From the NCBI RefSeq assembly GCF_019693445.1, contig NZ_JAHRBL010000001.1:372001-436000 (forward strand): a stretch of DNA of 64,000 nucleotides, read 5' to 3'. Below the pieces are notes generated by a model. It was not told the origin of the DNA. It saw nothing but the letters and a program-made list of their open reading frames with translations, and did no database searches. Made by a program: the position numbers and the translations under genes. This document shows, one piece after another, positions 53,298 to 63,456 of this stretch (the stretch's first letter is position 1; each line of letters opens with the position of its first letter). Source of the stretch: Deinococcus aquaedulcis. Lineage in GTDB: Bacteria > Deinococcota > Deinococci > Deinococcales > Deinococcaceae.

Positions 53298-56200
53298 TTA
53301 CCGCCCGCCGATGCGGTACGTCACCCCAAAGCGCAGGCGGGTGCTCTGCTCGGTGGTCTGCACCCCCAGGCTGATGTTCGTGCGGGGGTTGACGTTGTAG
53401 CCGGCCGTGAAGCTGGGGCGGATGGACTGCAGGTTCAGCCCGCGCAGCGGCGTGGTGACCTTGAAGGTCAGGCGGCCGTCCGGGGTGCTGTATTCGGCGT
53501 TCAGCAGGCCCTGGCCGGTCAGGTCCACCTGATACTGCAGGTACAGGTTGCGCGTCAGGTACGAGCCCAGCGTGATCGTGGCCCCCAGGCTGTCGCCCAG
53601 CAGCTGCGGGGTGAAGCGGAAGACGTCCAGCCCGAACGCCTGCGCCACCGTGCGTTCCAGTTCGCCCAGCACAAAGACGTTCAGGGCGGTCTGCAGCGCG
53701 CTGCTGCCCAGGGCCGCGAGGTTGTTGGGCAGTGTGGCGAGGTTGGGCACGCCGGTGGCGACCAGCGCGTACAGCTCGGCCTCGCCGTAAGGTACGCCCG
53801 TGTTGGGGTCGGCGCAGTCGGTCCCCACCTGGGTGCAGGCCAGGGTGGTGTCCAGGTCCAGCGCCACCTCGCCACCTGTCCGGGTCACGAACTCGCCCGC
53901 CAGGGTCAGGGTGATGGGCACCCGCTGGGTGACCGGAGTGTCGCCTCGGACGGTGCGCCCCGTGACGGTGCCGCTGGCGGTGATGTTGAACTTGGGGTAC
54001 ACGCTGTCGCCGGTAAAGGTAACCGTAGAGTCGCCCAGCGTGAACTCATTCTCGCGCAGGTAGATAAAGCCGCGCTGCGAACGGATCTCGCCGCTTAAGC
54101 GGGGGCGGTCGCCGCTGCCCGAGAGCACCAGCCCGCCCGTGAACTCGGCGCGCACCAGATTCTCGTCCACCCGGATACCGTTGACCGCCCGGATGGGAAT
54201 GTCCTCGAACACCACCCGCTCCAGGAAGGGCAGGGCACGGGGGGTGGGCGCCTCCTGCGCCTGAACGGGGCGGGGGAAGGTGGTGTATTCGGGCGGCAGG
54301 GGGCTGGCGTAGTTGTCGGTGGCCCGGCCACCCTCGCCCACGCGGCTCTGGCCGGGGGCGGGAATGGTGGCCGGGGCGTTCACGCGTCCCAGCACCAGCC
54401 GGGTAAAGTCGGCCGCGCCCTGCACCCGGATCACGCTGCCGTCGTCGGCGGCGCGCAGATCGGCGTTCAGCACGCTTTCACGGCCGTAAATGGCGTTCAG
54501 GGGCAGGTTGTAGTTGCGCGCGCCCAGGGTCAGGTCCACGCGGGGGCTCAGCTCGCCGCCCAGGGTCAGGCTGCCGGGGCCTGCCGGGCCCGTGCTGGCG
54601 CTGCTGGCCGTGACGGTCCAGCGGTCATTGGGCTGCTGCTGCACGGTCACGGCGGCGTTCGGCAGGGCGCCCAGGGCCTGCGGCGCCAGCAGGCCCCGGA
54701 AGGTGAGGTTGGTGCCGCTCAGGCGCCCCAGCGTCAGTTGCCCGCTGAGGTTCACCACGCCGTCGGCGCCCACGGTGCCCCCGGTGAGCACCTGCCCGCT
54801 GGCCCGGAAGGCGCCGCTGTCGGGCAGTTCGCCGCTGAAATCGGGAATCTGCACGCTCAGGCCCGCCAGGGTACCGGCCAGGGTGCGGGCTTCCAGGGTG
54901 CCGCGTGGGCGGTCGTAGGTGCCGCCCGCCGAGAGGATCACGCTGCCCTTGAGGCTGGGTTCCATATCGGCCAGCCCGGGAATCAGGCGCAGCACCGGGG
55001 TAAAGGTGGTGTTGGTAAAGCGCGCGGTGAGGTCCACCCGTTCGCGGGTGTAGCCGCCCCGCACGTCCCAGGTGCCGGCGCCAGACAGCTGCACATTGAT
55101 GCCGCGCAGTTCGCGCGCCGCATAGTCCAGGGTGCCGCTGCCGGTCAGGGTCTCGGTCACGGCGGAGGCGCCCTCGCCGCTGGTGGCGCTCACGCGGATG
55201 CGCTCGGCCACCACGTTCACCCGGCCAGCCAGCGGATCGGCCAGTGGGAAGCGGAAACGGGCCACGCCAGTCACCACGCCCTCGCCGGGGGCCGTGCCCG
55301 TGGCGGCGCCCAGCACGGCGCCCACCGGCAGGGCGCGCAGGGTGCCCTGCCCGAACACGTCCCCGCCACTGAGACCCGCCGTGAAGTCCGATTCACCCAG
55401 GAAGCCGCGAATACGCCAGTCACCCGCCACCTGCGTGCCTTCCAGGCGGGCGGGCAGGCGGCGCGGGCCCACCGTCAGGTCGTCCGAGCGCAGCACGAAG
55501 GTGCCGCCGCCGTCGCGCAGCGTGGCCTCACCGCTGACCCGGCCGCGCAGCGCCGCCGACGGCACCACGTCGCCCAGCGCCAGATCGTCCAGGGTGGCGC
55601 GCAGGGCGTACCCCTCGCCGGTAGGGGCCAGGGCCAGTGGCCCCGCCAGCGCCGGCACCAGGTCGGCCAGGCCGCCAGACGCCGTCACGATGACCTGCGC
55701 GGGCACCTGCGCAGCTGTGGCGCGGCCAATCAGGTCGGCGCGGAAGGTTTGCCCGGTCAGCGCGGCGCTGCCGCTGAGGGCCAGCTGTTGCCCGGCCAAC
55801 GCCACCGGCAGGCGCGCGGCCTCGATGCGCCCCTGCACCCCCGCCGCGTCGGCCCGCAGGTTCACGTCCAGGGTGCCGCCTTCACGGGCCACCCGGCCGG
55901 TCAGGGTGCCGGTCCAGGTTGTGGGGCCCTGGGCCGCTTGCAGGTTCAGGGTGCCGCTGCTCAGGGCCAGCGCCCCCTGCACGGCCGGGCGTCCGCCCTG
56001 CAGGGTCAAGTCGGCATTCAGACGCCCGTCCAGCGGCAGGTCTACATAGGGCAGGGTGTAGGGGGTGCTCAGGTCGGCCACGGTCAGGGTCAGGCGGCCG
56101 TTGCCCGCCGCCGGGTTCAGGCGCCCCGTCGCCGTCACGGTGCCGCCCAGATCGCGCACGCCCAGGCGGCCCAGGTTCAGCCCCGGCAGGTTGGCCTCAA

Positions 56201-59200
56201 GGTCGGTGCCGTTCCAGCGCACGGTGCCGGTCCGCTCGCCGTCCGAGACGCTCAGGTCGGCGGCCTGCAGGCTGGCGGTGCCGCCCGCGCGCCACTCGCC
56301 CCGGCGCACGCTGAGCTGCGCCTGCGGGGCGGTGACGGTGCCCCCCGGCGTGAGGCTCAGGGACAGTTCGGGGCGGGTCAGGCTGGCCGCGCCCAGCAGC
56401 GCCCACGGCCCGCTGCCCTGGGGCCGGGCTTCCAGGACGCCGCTGGCCTGGGCCCCGGGCCCGTCCACGAAGCGCAGCTGCACGCCCCGCGCGTCGGCCA
56501 CCACGCGCACGCCGGCGCCCAGCAGCCCGGCCTCGCCCTGCACCAGGGGCCGGGCGAAGGGACCGCGCACGGTCAGCAGGGCCGGGCGGGTCAGCACGCC
56601 CGCCGGGCCGCCGGTCAGGCGGGCCGTGCCGTGCCAGCCCGTCAGGCGGTCGGCGCGCAGATCTGGGCTCAGGCGTAGGCCCTGGGGCCCGGTCAGGGCG
56701 CCACTGACCGTCAGGGCCTGGGCGCGCCACACGGCGTTCAGGCGCCCGGCCAGCGTGCCGGCTGCGTCTACCGTCAGGGCCGCCTCGCCGCTCAGTTTGG
56801 CTTCGCCCGAGACGCGGAGGGTGGACCCCGCCGCGCGTGCCTGCAGGCTGTCCAGGGTGACCGTCTGGCCGCTCAGGGTCAGCACCGGGCGCCCGCCCTG
56901 CGAGAGGGCGGCGCGCAGGTCTGGGCCCGCCACCGTGAACGTGCCGCTCAGGTCCTCCAGGGTGACGCCCAGCGCCTGGGCCCCGCGCGAGGTGACGGTG
57001 CCGGCCACGCTGGGCGCGGCCAGGGTGCCCCCCACGCTCAGGCGGGCACTCAACTCGCCCTGGCCGTCTACCAGGGGCAGCGGGGTCAGGGTCAGGGCGC
57101 CGTTCAGGGTGGGCACGAAGCCGGCCGCGCGCCCTAGGCTGAGGGTGCCGCCGCCCAGTGGGCCAGCGCTCAGGATGTAGCGGCCCTGTCCGTCGGGTCC
57201 CTGGCCTTCCGCACGCAGAATCACGGGGTCTGGCAGGCCCGGCACCCGGGCGCTGACCGTGCCAGAGAGCGCGGGCCACACGCCGTCCAGGTTCACCTCG
57301 GCGCGCGCCTCGCCCCGGGTGAGGGTGCCGTACAGGCGCGCCCGCACCCGGCCCGCCGCGAGGTCCAGGTCGCGCACTTCGGCGTACAGGGTGCCACCCA
57401 GGTCGCCGCGTGGCGAGAGGCGGGCATTCAGCACCGCCGAGCGCAGCCGCCCGGCCACGGTGGCCTGGGCGCCCAGGCGGTCGGTGTCCACCGTCACGCT
57501 GCCGGCCACGGCCGGGTCGCGCGCGGCGCCCGTCAGGGTCAGGGCGGCGCTCAGCCCGCCGCGTCCCAGCGAGGCAGCGCCCACGAAGTCGGTGCTCAGC
57601 TGGCGCACGTCCACACTCAGCCCGCCCGGGAGCGCGCCGCGCACCGTGACCAGCCCGTCGCGCAGGCTGCCGCTCAGGTCGGCGCTCAGCGCGTCCTGGC
57701 CCGGCTGGTAGCGGGCGCGCCCATACAGGCTGAAGGGTCCCAGCTCGCCCTGAACACCCTTCAGGCTCAGGTTCTGGGCGTTCAGGGCCTCCAGTCCGCC
57801 GCGCAGGGTGCCCTGGGCGTCCAGGGTGCCGCCCAGCGTCAGGGCGTCCACATCCAGCCCGGGGGGCAGCAGCCGGGCCACACGCAGCGGCTGGGGGGCC
57901 TGCAGCTTCAGGGCGTAGCGGCCCGCCACCAGCGTGGCCTGGGCCTGGACGCGGGGCCCCTGCAGGGCCGCGCGCAGGTCGCCGCCGCGCCAGTCGGCGC
58001 TCAGCTCGCCGCTCAGCTCGCCGCCCTCGTCGGTCAGGCGGCCTGAGAAAGCCGCCGCCAGGGCCGACCACGACGGGCCGCCCAGCGTGGCCTGCCCCGT
58101 CGCGCGCAGCTGGCCAGGGCGGCCCCACAGCGCGCCCACGTCAAAGGCGGCGAGGTCGGCGCTGCCCCCCGGGCGCAGCGGCAGCGACGCCGGGAAGCGG
58201 CCCGTCAGGCGGGCCTGACCCGCGCCCGTCCCGTAGACCGCTGTGGCCCGCAACTCACCCTGGCCGTCCAGCAGGGCGTCCAGGGGCCCGCCCGGGGTGT
58301 CGCCCACCACGCGCAGCGACCCCGTAAAGCCGCTGCGGGCGTTCCAACCCAGCGGGCCGCGCAGGCGCAGGTCGGTCTGGGGGGCCACGTAGGCGGCGTT
58401 CAGGGTCAGGGCGGCGCGCTGTAGCCCGCCCAGCGCGCCGCTGCCCAGGCGACCACGCACCTCGCCGGCAAGGGCGGGGCCCGTCAGCCTGAGGCGGTAG
58501 TCGGCGCCCAGCAGCTTGGCGCTTAGGCGGGTGCCGGCGGCGCGCAGGCCACTGAGGTCGCCGCGCAGCGTGCCGCTGAGGCGCACCTCCGGCTTTTGCA
58601 GGCTGCCCCGCAGTTGTCCGGTGTACTGGCCCGGCAGGCCGCTCGTGAGGGTGACCTTGGTGCTCAGGGCCAGGGTGGGGAAGAGGGCGCCCCCCAGGCG
58701 CGCCGTGCCCTGCACCGGGGCAGTGGGCCCCAGAGTGGCCTGCGCGCCCTGGGTGCGCAGCACGCCGCCCGTCAGGCTCAGGGGCGCCGAGAAGGCCACG
58801 CCCGACACCTCGCCCGTGGCCTGGGCGCGGACGCCTGTCAAGGTGCCGCCCAGGCTCAGGCTGAGGCGGCCGGGCACGCCGGCCAGCGGGCGCAGGTCGC
58901 CCGCGCTGGCCCCGCCGCTCAGGCGCCACGCGGCCAGCCCCGCGCCGGGGCCCTTCACTGCGCCCAGGTTCAGGGCGGCGCCGGCCAGGGTGCCCCCGGC
59001 GTTCACGCGGGCACCGGGGCCAGTCAGGCCGGCAGCGGCCACCGTCAGGTCCACCGCGCGCCCCTCCAGGCGGCCCCCCACGCGCAGGGTGAGGGTGTCA
59101 CTGGCGCGTGGGCCGGCGCGGCCATTCAGGGTGGCGCGCAGGTCGTCCAGGGTCAGCACGGCGTTTGCCTGCGGGTACAGCGGCCCGCGCAGGCGCAGGG

Positions 59201-62200
59201 CGCGGCCTACCAGCGTGCTGCGCAGATCTGCCGAAAGCTGCCCGCCGCGCAGGGTGAGGCGCCCACTGGCGCCCTGCCCAGCGGCGCGCACGTTCACGGT
59301 GGCTTGCCCGGCGGCGCGTTCAAAGCGGCCCCCGGGCACGGTCAGGTTCAGGCTCAGGCGGCCCTGGGCGCCCGGCAGCACCGGGGCCAGCACCCGGGCG
59401 TCCAGTGAGGCGCCGGGCACGCTCAGGCTGCCGCCCTCGTACCGCAGGGGCAGGCGCGACCCGGGGTGGGTCAGGGTGCCGGCCGCGCGCAGGCCGCCGG
59501 TCCAGCCCACCTGGGCGTTCAGGGCCAGCGGTCCCCCCAGGTAGCGGGCCCCCTGCAGCGCCAGCCGCGCGCCGCCGGGCGAGAGGGTCGCCACCAGCTG
59601 GCCGGGCACCAGTTCGCGCCGCACTGCTTCTGGCAGCGGGGCCGTAAAGGGCGCCAGCGCCGTGCTCAGCTGGCCGCCCAGGGCCGGCAGCAGGGTGACC
59701 TCGCCGTTCACGGGGCCCCGGGGCGCGGCCAGCAGCGCCGGGCCCCGGCCCAGCAGCTGCGCGGTGCCCGGTCGCCCACCCAGGGCGTAGCGCACCCCCA
59801 CGGCGCCCGACCAGCGGCCCGAGGCATAGGTGAGCCCGCCCACCCGCAGCCGCGCGCCGGTCAGGCTGCCGCTGAGGGGCAGGGTCTGGCCCGGCAGGCT
59901 GAGGCGGGTGGGCCCGCTGCCCAGGCTCTGCGGCTTCAGGGTCACGGTGCCGCGCAGGTTCGCCACGCCGCCTGTGGCCTGGGCGGCCAGGTAGGGTCCA
60001 GTCACGTTCAGGCGCAGGTTCGAGAGGGTAGCGGGCAAGGTCAGGCGTCCGCTGGCCCGCAGGGTGTGGTCGGCCAGGGTGCCGGAGGCCTGCACCCCGC
60101 CGCCCGCCGCCTGCAGCGTGAAAGGCCCGGCCTGCAGGCGGCCACTCAGGACGCCGTCCCGGGCCTGCAGGGTGCCCTGCAGGCGCTGGCCGCCCAGGGT
60201 CAGCCCCTGGGCCTGAACCCCCAGGTTGTCAAAGCCGCGCAGGGTCACGCGGGCCCGGCCGCCAGCGGTGTCGGTCACCACCACCTGCCCCCGGGGCGAG
60301 AGGCCGGTGCCCTGCACGTTGCCGTTCACAAAGAGGCCGCCGCCCAGCGGGCCGCTGACATCCACGTTGTAGCGCCCGGACGGCAGCGAGGCCGTGCCCT
60401 GGGCCCGCAGGCCCTCGCCGTCGGTGACCAGCACCTGCAGGCCGTTCCAGGGGCCACGCAGCGTCACCGCGTACTGGTCCAGCACGCCGCGCGCGTTGAC
60501 CGCGCCCCGGAAGGCCCCGCCCCGGCCCAGCCCCCAGCTGGCCTGCCCCTGCACCCGCCCGGTCTGGCCGAAAGCGGTGAGGGTCTGGGTGCCGCTCACC
60601 CGGGTCAGGCCCCCGGCGCCGTCGTAGGCCACCGTCAGGTCGCCCCAGCGCCCGGTCGCCTGTAGGCGCGGGGTGAGGGTGCCGCGCACGTTCACCGCCT
60701 GGGCCGGCACGGTGACGCCGCCGAACGACAGTTCGCCCGTGCGGCCGCTGGCCTGGGCCCGCAGCGCCGTGTAAGGGCCCTGCACCGCCACATTCAGCGT
60801 CTGGCCCTGGGCACTCACCCGGCCGGTGACGGCCACCGCCGGGAACACCTGCCCACTGAGGCGGGCGCGGGCGCCGCTGTAGAGGGCCAACAGATTGGCC
60901 TGCACGTTTCCAGCGCGGCGGGTCAGGGTGCCCTGCAGCGTGGCCCCCTGCGCCCGGGCGTTGATCACGGCCACACCGCCCTGACCGCGCAGGTTCAGGT
61001 CCAGGGTGCCGCCCAGGTCGGGCACGCGGGCCAGGGGCCGCAGGGCGGCCAGATCCACGCGCCCGGTGGCGGTCACGTTGTCCCCTTGCACCAGCCCGCG
61101 CGCTGTTTCCCGGCCCGAGCGCAGGTCAAAGGCCAGGGCGCCGCTGCCCTGCAGGTTCAGGGTCCCGCGCAGGTCCGTGCCCTGAACCCGCACCGCCGTG
61201 CGGTAGGGGGCCTGCAGCGCGGTGTCCGCCAGCAGGGCGACGCCGCCCACCTCGCCGCGCACCGACGCCGCCGTGCCCCGCCCGAAGGCGCTGAGGTCCA
61301 GGCCGCGCCCACGCACCCGCAGCGACCCAAAGGCCTTGAGGGTGGTGGTCAGGGTCACGTCGCCCGTGGCGCGCAGGTCGCCGGCCAGGGCCAGATCGCG
61401 CGCCTGCACCCGGAAACTGTCGCCCTGCCAGCCCAGTACCTGCCGCCCAGCCACAAAACTGCCGCGCTGCTCGATGTAATTGAGATTCAGTGGCCCACTC
61501 AGGGGGCCACGCAGGCCGGGCACGGCGGCGGTCAGGGTGCCGCTCACGTCGCCGCCGGTCAGGTCCAGCTGCCCGCGCCCATTCAGGGTCAGACCCGCGC
61601 CCTGCAGTTCTTGCAGCGCCCAGCTGCCCCGGAATTGCCGGTTCAGCCGCAGCTGGGCGCGGCCCAGGTCGGCGCGCAGGCCCTGGCGGTCCAGCACGGC
61701 GGTGCCCGCCAGCGCGAAGGGGCCCGCCAAACCGTCCGTGATCACCGCGCGCAGGTTCTGAGGCGTGCCGCTCAGGGCAATCCGGGCACGCGCCGCGCCG
61801 TAGGTGGGGTTCAGGCGGGCCTGCAGCTGCTGGCCTTTGGGGGTGAAGGTGGCGCTCAGTGGCCCGCCCAGGCCCTGGCCCTGCACGCGCACCACGTTCT
61901 GCGCGTCAATGCGGGCGGTCAGGTCCAGTGGTTTTTGCCCCAGCACCCCGGCCACGGTCACGCGGCCCTCGCGGCCAATGGCCCAGCGGCCCGCCACGCG
62001 CTGGTCGGCTCCGCCCACGGCGGTCTGGGCGCTGAAGGCCAGATCGTTGGTCTGCCCGGCCGTGCGGCCGTCTTCACTCAGGTAGGTGTATTCCGCGTTG
62101 GCGTCCCGGAAGGTCACCCCAGCCAGCTGGCCGGCGCCCTGGGCGTAGGCCTTGACCCGCACCGTGCTCCAGCCCCCGGCGGTCACGCGCAGGCGCAGCG

Positions 62201-63158
62201 TGCCCTGGCCGGTGGTGCCCAGCGCCTGGGCCAACCCCGCCACTGTGGGCGTGGCGTCGGCCGTGATCCGCCAGTTCTTCGCCGCTGTATCCACCCGCCC
62301 CTGGGCGGTCACGGGGCCGTTCCAGCCGCGCCCGGCGAGTTGCAGCTCCACCACGTCGCCCCGGTGCGAGGCGCGGCCGGTGATGTCCGTTACCCGCACC
62401 AGCGGCGCTTCGGGCACACGCAGGGCGCCGCCCGTCAGGCGCAGGTCGCCGCGCACCGGGCCGTCCCCCAGCACGTAGCGGCCCGCAATCCGCCCCGCCG
62501 TCACGCCGGGCCAGTAGTGATTCAGCACCCGGGCGTCGGCGTCCAGGTCAATGGTCGCGGTGTTGCCGGCCGGGCCTTCGCCCAGCGTCACGGCCGCATT
62601 CAGGTCACCGTCTCGGGTGGCGCCGCGCACCTGCAGGCGGCCCCGGTCCTGGCTCAGGGTGAACTGGCCGTCGGGGACATTCACGCCGCTGCCGTCCACC
62701 GTCAGGCGGGTGCGCTGCACGTCCAGGCGGTTCAGCACCACGCGCCAGCCGCCCTGCGCGCCGCCTCCGGCCCCGCCGCCCACCAGGTCTTTCAGGCGCA
62801 GGGCCACCGCCGCGTCGGCCACGCGCACATTCAGGCGCAGGGTTTTGGTCAGCGGATTGACCCCGGCCACCTGCGCTTCTACCCGCCCGGCCTGGGCCTG
62901 CACGCCGGGCAGTTGCAGCCGCGCGCCGTCCAGGGTGGGCGCCCACAGGGGCCCGCCCACCCGCTCGGCGCTCAGGCCCGCCTGCGCCCCCAGCCGGCCC
63001 AGCAGCGCTCCGCCCAGCAGCGTGGGCAGCAGCGCCAGCACCAAGAGCGCCGCGCCCAGGAGTCCCAGCACCCAGGGCCAGATGCGGCGGCGACGCGGGG
63101 GCGGGGGAGGCTGGGGCTCGGGGGCCGGGGCGGCGCCCGGCGGCAACTCGTCGGTCAT
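53298..63158 (-). CDS. Giant TamB-like translocation and assembly module protein
   Basis: A single uninterrupted frame of 3286 codons. A Pro-rich cytoplasmic start and RRRR precede one membrane anchor (WPWVLGLLGAALLVLALLPTLLGG, about 27-50). About 2,750 residues of repetitive beta-strands follow (GTLxGxxVxVxG-type units), with very few Lys and Cys. The C-terminal ~400 residues have the TamB (DUF490) signature: IRSQRGFIYLRENEFTLGDS, YPKFNITASGTV, YALVATGV and the final strand RLRFGVTYRIGGR. E. coli TamB has about 1,260 residues, so this is roughly 2.6 times longer. TamB-type proteins form hydrophobic troughs that carry lipid between membranes and aid outer-membrane assembly. No tamA/bamA neighbour is present. 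Confidence 0.88.
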   Translation of the reverse strand: MTDELPPGAAPAPEPQPPPPPRRRRIWPWVLGLLGAALLVLALLPTLLGGALLGRLGAQAGLSAERVGGPLWAPTLDGARLQLPGVQAQAGRVEAQVAGVNPLTKTLRLNVRVADAAVALRLKDLVGGGAGGGAQGGWRVVLNRLDVQRTRLTVDGSGVNVPDGQFTLSQDRGRLQVRGATRDGDLNAAVTLGEGPAGNTATIDLDADARVLNHYWPGVTAGRIAGRYVLGDGPVRGDLRLTGGALRVPEAPLVRVTDITGRASHRGDVVELQLAGRGWNGPVTAQGRVDTAAKNWRITADATPTVAGLAQALGTTGQGTLRLRVTAGGWSTVRVKAYAQGAGQLAGVTFRDANAEYTYLSEDGRTAGQTNDLAFSAQTAVGGADQRVAGRWAIGREGRVTVAGVLGQKPLDLTARIDAQNVVRVQGQGLGGPLSATFTPKGQQLQARLNPTYGAARARIALSGTPQNLRAVITDGLAGPFALAGTAVLDRQGLRADLGRAQLRLNRQFRGSWALQELQGAGLTLNGRGQLDLTGGDVSGTLTAAVPGLRGPLSGPLNLNYIEQRGSFVAGRQVLGWQGDSFRVQARDLALAGDLRATGDVTLTTTLKAFGSLRVRGRGLDLSAFGRGTAASVRGEVGGVALLADTALQAPYRTAVRVQGTDLRGTLNLQGSGALAFDLRSGRETARGLVQGDNVTATGRVDLAALRPLARVPDLGGTLDLNLRGQGGVAVINARAQGATLQGTLTRRAGNVQANLLALYSGARARLSGQVFPAVAVTGRVSAQGQTLNVAVQGPYTALRAQASGRTGELSFGGVTVPAQAVNVRGTLTPRLQATGRWGDLTVAYDGAGGLTRVSGTQTLTAFGQTGRVQGQASWGLGRGGAFRGAVNARGVLDQYAVTLRGPWNGLQVLVTDGEGLRAQGTASLPSGRYNVDVSGPLGGGLFVNGNVQGTGLSPRGQVVVTDTAGGRARVTLRGFDNLGVQAQGLTLGGQRLQGTLQARDGVLSGRLQAGPFTLQAAGGGVQASGTLADHTLRASGRLTLPATLSNLRLNVTGPYLAAQATGGVANLRGTVTLKPQSLGSGPTRLSLPGQTLPLSGSLTGARLRVGGLTYASGRWSGAVGVRYALGGRPGTAQLLGRGPALLAAPRGPVNGEVTLLPALGGQLSTALAPFTAPLPEAVRRELVPGQLVATLSPGGARLALQGARYLGGPLALNAQVGWTGGLRAAGTLTHPGSRLPLRYEGGSLSVPGASLDARVLAPVLPGAQGRLSLNLTVPGGRFERAAGQATVNVRAAGQGASGRLTLRGGQLSADLRSTLVGRALRLRGPLYPQANAVLTLDDLRATLNGRAGPRASDTLTLRVGGRLEGRAVDLTVAAAGLTGPGARVNAGGTLAGAALNLGAVKGPGAGLAAWRLSGGASAGDLRPLAGVPGRLSLSLGGTLTGVRAQATGEVSGVAFSAPLSLTGGVLRTQGAQATLGPTAPVQGTARLGGALFPTLALSTKVTLTSGLPGQYTGQLRGSLQKPEVRLSGTLRGDLSGLRAAGTRLSAKLLGADYRLRLTGPALAGEVRGRLGSGALGGLQRAALTLNAAYVAPQTDLRLRGPLGWNARSGFTGSLRVVGDTPGGPLDALLDGQGELRATAVYGTGAGQARLTGRFPASLPLRPGGSADLAAFDVGALWGRPGQLRATGQATLGGPSWSALAAAFSGRLTDEGGELSGELSADWRGGDLRAALQGPRVQAQATLVAGRYALKLQAPQPLRVARLLPPGLDVDALTLGGTLDAQGTLRGGLEALNAQNLSLKGVQGELGPFSLYGRARYQPGQDALSADLSGSLRDGLVTVRGALPGGLSVDVRQLSTDFVGAASLGRGGLSAALTLTGAARDPAVAGSVTVDTDRLGAQATVAGRLRSAVLNARLSPRGDLGGTLYAEVRDLDLAAGRVRARLYGTLTRGEARAEVNLDGVWPALSGTVSARVPGLPDPVILRAEGQGPDGQGRYILSAGPLGGGTLSLGRAAGFVPTLNGALTLTPLPLVDGQGELSARLSVGGTLAAPSVAGTVTSRGAQALGVTLEDLSGTFTVAGPDLRAALSQGGRPVLTLSGQTVTLDSLQARAAGSTLRVSGEAKLSGEAALTVDAAGTLAGRLNAVWRAQALTVSGALTGPQGLRLSPDLRADRLTGWHGTARLTGGPAGVLTRPALLTVRGPFARPLVQGEAGLLGAGVRVVADARGVQLRFVDGPGAQASGVLEARPQGSGPWALLGAASLTRPELSLSLTPGGTVTAPQAQLSVRRGEWRAGGTASLQAADLSVSDGERTGTVRWNGTDLEANLPGLNLGRLGVRDLGGTVTATGRLNPAAGNGRLTLTVADLSTPYTLPYVDLPLDGRLNADLTLQGGRPAVQGALALSSGTLNLQAAQGPTTWTGTLTGRVAREGGTLDVNLRADAAGVQGRIEAARLPVALAGQQLALSGSAALTGQTFRADLIGRATAAQVPAQVIVTASGGLADLVPALAGPLALAPTGEGYALRATLDDLALGDVVPSAALRGRVSGEATLRDGGGTFVLRSDDLTVGPRRLPARLEGTQVAGDWRIRGFLGESDFTAGLSGGDVFGQGTLRALPVGAVLGAATGTAPGEGVVTGVARFRFPLADPLAGRVNVVAERIRVSATSGEGASAVTETLTGSGTLDYAARELRGINVQLSGAGTWDVRGGYTRERVDLTARFTNTTFTPVLRLIPGLADMEPSLKGSVILSAGGTYDRPRGTLEARTLAGTLAGLSVQIPDFSGELPDSGAFRASGQVLTGGTVGADGVVNLSGQLTLGRLSGTNLTFRGLLAPQALGALPNAAVTVQQQPNDRWTVTASSASTGPAGPGSLTLGGELSPRVDLTLGARNYNLPLNAIYGRESVLNADLRAADDGSVIRVQGAADFTRLVLGRVNAPATIPAPGQSRVGEGGRATDNYASPLPPEYTTFPRPVQAQEAPTPRALPFLERVVFEDIPIRAVNGIRVDENLVRAEFTGGLVLSGSGDRPRLSGEIRSQRGFIYLRENEFTLGDSTVTFTGDSVYPKFNITASGTVTGRTVRGDTPVTQRVPITLTLAGEFVTRTGGEVALDLDTTLACTQVGTDCADPNTGVPYGEAELYALVATGVPNLATLPNNLAALGSSALQTALNVFVLGELERTVAQAFGLDVFRFTPQLLGDSLGATITLGSYLTRNLYLQYQVDLTGQGLLNAEYSTPDGRLTFKVTTPLRGLNLQSIRPSFTAGYNVNPRTNISLGVQTTEQSTRLRFGVTYRIGGR

Positions 63159-63218
63159 GGTGTGGGGCGGCCTTCGGGGCCTGCCGCGAACTGTCGGATA
63201 CGGATTCCGTCCATTTCC

Positions 63219-63322
63219 GGAACAGCCGGGAAAGAGCCGGCTGTTCCTTCAATTCCCGAAAACCCGTACCCTTTCCTTCTCCCTTCGGTCGAAAAAGTTC
63301 CGTCATCCATGACGGAACTTTT
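63219..63322. promoter_or_regulatory. Two perfect inverted repeats upstream of the TamB gene
   Basis: GGAACAGCCGG (63219-63229), 7 bases, CCGGCTGTTCC (63237-63247). AAAAGTTCCGTCA (63293-63305), TCCA, TGACGGAACTTTT (63310-63322). The second looks like a bidirectional terminator with T-runs on both sides; both could also be operators. The rest of 63159-63443 shows no gene and no clear promoter. Confidence 0.6.
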
Positions 63323-63443
63323 CGGAAGTTGTCTTAATGCTCCTGGCCGCATTCTCAGCATTCTACGGCGGGGGTGGTGAATGCCGCACCCGGCGCATCC
63401 TCATGCAACGGTCAGAGAACGGCGCCCCGGGCGGCGCGCCGGG

Positions 63444-63449
63444 TAGGAT
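63444..63449 (+). promoter_or_regulatory. -10 box of the acylphosphatase gene
   Basis: TAGGAT lies 7 bases before the ATG at 63457. Confidence 0.58.
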
Positions 63450-63456
63450 GCGCCAC

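Noticed and set aside
61086..63380. Long plus-strand open frame (764 codons) opposite the TamB gene
   Set aside because: It is antisense to the strongly coding TamB frame; in high-GC DNA the opposite frames stay open by codon bias. The product is Gln/Gly/His/Ala-rich low-complexity without start signals.
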